Positions 56,239 through 58,104 of a stretch of 58,104 nt of DNA are shown here, one piece after another (position 1 is the first letter of the stretch; each line of letters begins with the position of its first letter). Made by a program: the position numbers and the translations under genes. The notes under the pieces were generated by a model. That model made no database searches. It worked only from the letters and a program-made list of their open reading frames with translations, and was not told where the DNA came from. The stretch spans positions 1 through 58,104 of the forward strand of contig CANPTT010000011.1 of assembly GCA_947577065.1 (NCBI GenBank), in the 5' to 3' direction. The stretch comes from an uncultured Pseudoflavonifractor sp. (GTDB lineage: Bacteria > Bacillota > Clostridia > Oscillospirales > Oscillospiraceae).

Positions 56239-58008
56239 ATGAAAAAAAGGATCACAGCCCTGGCGCTGGCCGTTTTCATGGTCATGGGCACGGTTGCTCT
56301 GGCAGCCGGGACAGAGAAGACCATCTCTGTCACCCCCATGGGCCTGAACGTCAACGGCTACGCCGTCACCCCCACCAAGTCCAACGGGGAGGCCGCCGAA
56401 GTGTTTGCCTACGACGGCGCCACCTACGCCCCCCTTCGCTATCTCAGCGAACTGCTGGGTGTCGAGGTAGAGTGGGACAAAAACGACCCCAATACCGCCA
56501 AATTGGTGAATGTGTCCGGATTCACCGCCCCTTCCGACGGTAAGACCGTGGAGTACCAAGCCGATATCGTCATCGTAGGCGCCGGTGCCGCCGGACTTAT
56601 GGCCGCCCTCACCGCCAGCGAGGCGGGGGCCAAGGTCATCGTTTTGGAGAAGGGCGCCAGTGCCCTCCAGTCCAACTTTGCCACCTGCGGCGGTCCCGCC
56701 GGGGCCGAGACGGTAGTGGCCAAGGAGGCCGGGGTCACCGTCTCTAACAAGGAGATCTACGAGCATCTCTATGCCTTCGCCAATACCACCGTGGACGCCA
56801 AGCTGCTGTGGGAGAGCTGGCGCCGGGCCGGGGTCGCCATTGACAAGATGGTGGGCCTGGGCATCCCCTTCGAGCTGAACGAAGACGTCTACGGTGTAGG
56901 CTTCCGGGCCCGCCATCAGTTCCAGGCCGGCGGCGCTGCCCGGATCAATCCCATTACCAGTAAGATCGAGGCCAATGGCGGCCAGTTCCTCTATGAGACC
57001 CCCGGCAAGAGCATTCTCATGGAAAATGGCAAGGCCGTGGGCGTCCAGGGCATCAATGCCAACGGCGACACCGTTATCGTCAAAGCCAAGGCCGTCATGA
57101 CCTGCACCGGCGGCTTTCAGGGAAATGAGGAGATGCTCCACGAACACTTCGGCGATGTGAACGTGGTCTCCCTGGGCAGTAATATGGCTACCGGTGACGG
57201 TATCAACATGGTGCTGGAGGCCGGCGGCACTCTTGACCGGAACTTCGGCGTGCTGGGCAATGAGGGCTCGGGCAACAACTCCAAGACCGCAATCAATGTG
57301 GCCTTCTTCCCCGGGTTCAACCAGAATCTGGCCTTCTGGATGTACGGCGGGCTCTATGTGGATCGGGACGGCGACCGCTTCATCAATGAAAAGCGGGTGG
57401 CCGACTTCCCCCTGGCCCTGGGCGGCGAGGCCGTGCTTCGGCAGGGCAAGGTCTATGCCGTGGTGGACTCCGCCTTTTATGATGCCTGCTGCACCGAGGG
57501 TGCTTACAGCTACATGGGCAAGCCGGAAAACTGGGTCTCCGGCACCGAGCTGTGGGTCCCCGTGATGGACAAGGGCAAAGAGCAGCTCCAGCAGGCTATC
57601 GACGAGGGCTGGGCCTATAAGGCCGACACCCTGGCCGAGTGCGCCAAGTATTTCGGTCTGGAGAATTTGGAAGCCACCGTGGCCGAGTATAACGATATGT
57701 GCGCCAAGGGGGAAGACACCCTTTACGGCAAGCCCGCCAACTTTATGCGTCCCATCGGTAAGGGCCCCTACTACGTCTTTGAGTATGAGGCAGGCGCTTG
57801 GTCCACCTTTGGCGGTGTGAAGACCGACAGCTACCTGCGGGCCGTGGGCGCCAACGGTGACGCCATCCCCGGCCTCTACTGCGGCGGCTGCGAGGTGGGC
57901 AGCTACTACGCCGTACCTTACTACGATGGCCCCGGCTCCTGCGTGGGCATCTCCGTGGGCAGCGGCGTCTGGGCGGCGGAGAACATGCTGTCCTATATTG
58001 GCAAGTAA
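56239..58008 (+). CDS. Secreted flavoprotein reductase: stalk and FAD-binding domains, no FMN domain
   Basis: A 589-residue paralog of the protein at 34276-36402. The signal peptide and stalk domain (to residue 90) are nearly the same (VTPMGL, YAPLRYLSELLGVEVEW, DKNDPNT). The FMN-binding domain is missing: the FAD domain starts at 107 (YQADIVIVGAGAAGLMAALTAS). Near the C-terminus the fumarate-reductase HTMGG is STFGG and the Arg block is VPYYDGPGSCVG, so the substrate is not fumarate and probably differs from the first protein. Without FMN it needs another route for electrons, perhaps a partner flavoprotein. The ATG at 56239 has AAAGGAGA eight bases before. No regulator is adjacent. Confidence 0.87.
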   Translation: MKKRITALALAVFMVMGTVALAAGTEKTISVTPMGLNVNGYAVTPTKSNGEAAEVFAYDGATYAPLRYLSELLGVEVEWDKNDPNTAKLVNVSGFTAPSDGKTVEYQADIVIVGAGAAGLMAALTASEAGAKVIVLEKGASALQSNFATCGGPAGAETVVAKEAGVTVSNKEIYEHLYAFANTTVDAKLLWESWRRAGVAIDKMVGLGIPFELNEDVYGVGFRARHQFQAGGAARINPITSKIEANGGQFLYETPGKSILMENGKAVGVQGINANGDTVIVKAKAVMTCTGGFQGNEEMLHEHFGDVNVVSLGSNMATGDGINMVLEAGGTLDRNFGVLGNEGSGNNSKTAINVAFFPGFNQNLAFWMYGGLYVDRDGDRFINEKRVADFPLALGGEAVLRQGKVYAVVDSAFYDACCTEGAYSYMGKPENWVSGTELWVPVMDKGKEQLQQAIDEGWAYKADTLAECAKYFGLENLEATVAEYNDMCAKGEDTLYGKPANFMRPIGKGPYYVFEYEAGAWSTFGGVKTDSYLRAVGANGDAIPGLYCGGCEVGSYYAVPYYDGPGSCVGISVGSGVWAAENMLSYIGK

Positions 58009-58051
58009 GTCGTTCCCAACCGAAAAGCAGTTAAAAGCCCCCTGTCCCGAA

Positions 58052-58092
58052 GGGAGAGGTAACGTAAGGAAGTTACCTCTCCCTCATTTTTT
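58052..58092 (+). terminator. Terminator of the second flavoprotein gene
   Basis: GGGAGAGGTAAC (58052-58063) pairs with 58072-58083 and is followed by TCATTTTTT. Confidence 0.85.
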
Positions 58093-58104
58093 ATAGTCAG
58101 CCGA

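Noticed and set aside
1-58104. Search for tRNA, rRNA, CRISPR arrays, transposases and integrases
   Set aside because: None was recognised by eye; small RNA genes without obvious structure could still be missed.

Overview
The window reads as a GC-rich chromosome segment of an anaerobic Gram-positive gut-type Clostridia, most likely Oscillospiraceae near Flavonifractor, Pseudoflavonifractor or Lawsonibacter. That placement is an inference from gene content: S-layer (SLH) and copper-amine-oxidase-N 'stalk' domains, QueH, secreted flavin reductases, strong AGGAGG ribosome sites and TTGNNN-N17-TATAAT promoters. No rRNA, tRNA, CRISPR array, transposase or integrase was recognised.

Region 1 (1-13055, minus strand) is one co-directional block. 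It starts with a divergent type IIA topoisomerase B subunit, runs through five secreted proteins and ends in the matching A subunit, which is cut by the window edge. Four of the five secreted proteins share one plan: signal peptide, a PT(P/A)PxW motif, a stalk domain and a C-terminal DUF1266-like domain. The fifth, and the front of the fourth, carry another repeated module. This cassette is the best candidate here for an undescribed system.

Region 2 (13049-25499) is mostly housekeeping and transport: an M29 aminopeptidase and an RraA-like protein; a complete branched-chain amino acid importer (livJ, livH, livM, livG, livF) with two hairpins after livJ; queH and degV; an HTH-lspA-rluD unit facing a 66-residue protein across paired palindromic operators; and a half-size ABC exporter.

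Region 3 (25574-38080) holds thiI behind a promoter covered by a perfect dyad, an SLH surface protein, cinA, an orphan BlaI-type repressor, typA with its leader and first codons duplicated upstream, and a MerR regulator. Next to MerR lies a MerR-type promoter with a 19-bp spacer, which drives a secreted stalk/FMN/FAD reductase. RidA, a small divergent pair (DUF551-like and ribbon-helix-helix) and a hairpin-dense noncoding stretch follow.

Region 4 (38081-58104) contains an MFS transporter; a polar amino acid ABC importer with two tandem binding proteins, each behind an ARG-box-like promoter, ending in an M20 amidohydrolase; a cytidylate kinase-like protein; an oligopeptide importer (oppB, C, D, F, then oppA on its own promoter); a DEAD-box helicase; an AEC transporter; comM; and a second stalk-FAD reductase without the FMN domain.

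Taken together the segment suggests an amino acid and peptide fermenter that imports peptides and amino acids through three ABC systems, cleaves them with M29 and M20 hydrolases, and may dispose of electrons through secreted flavoprotein reductases.
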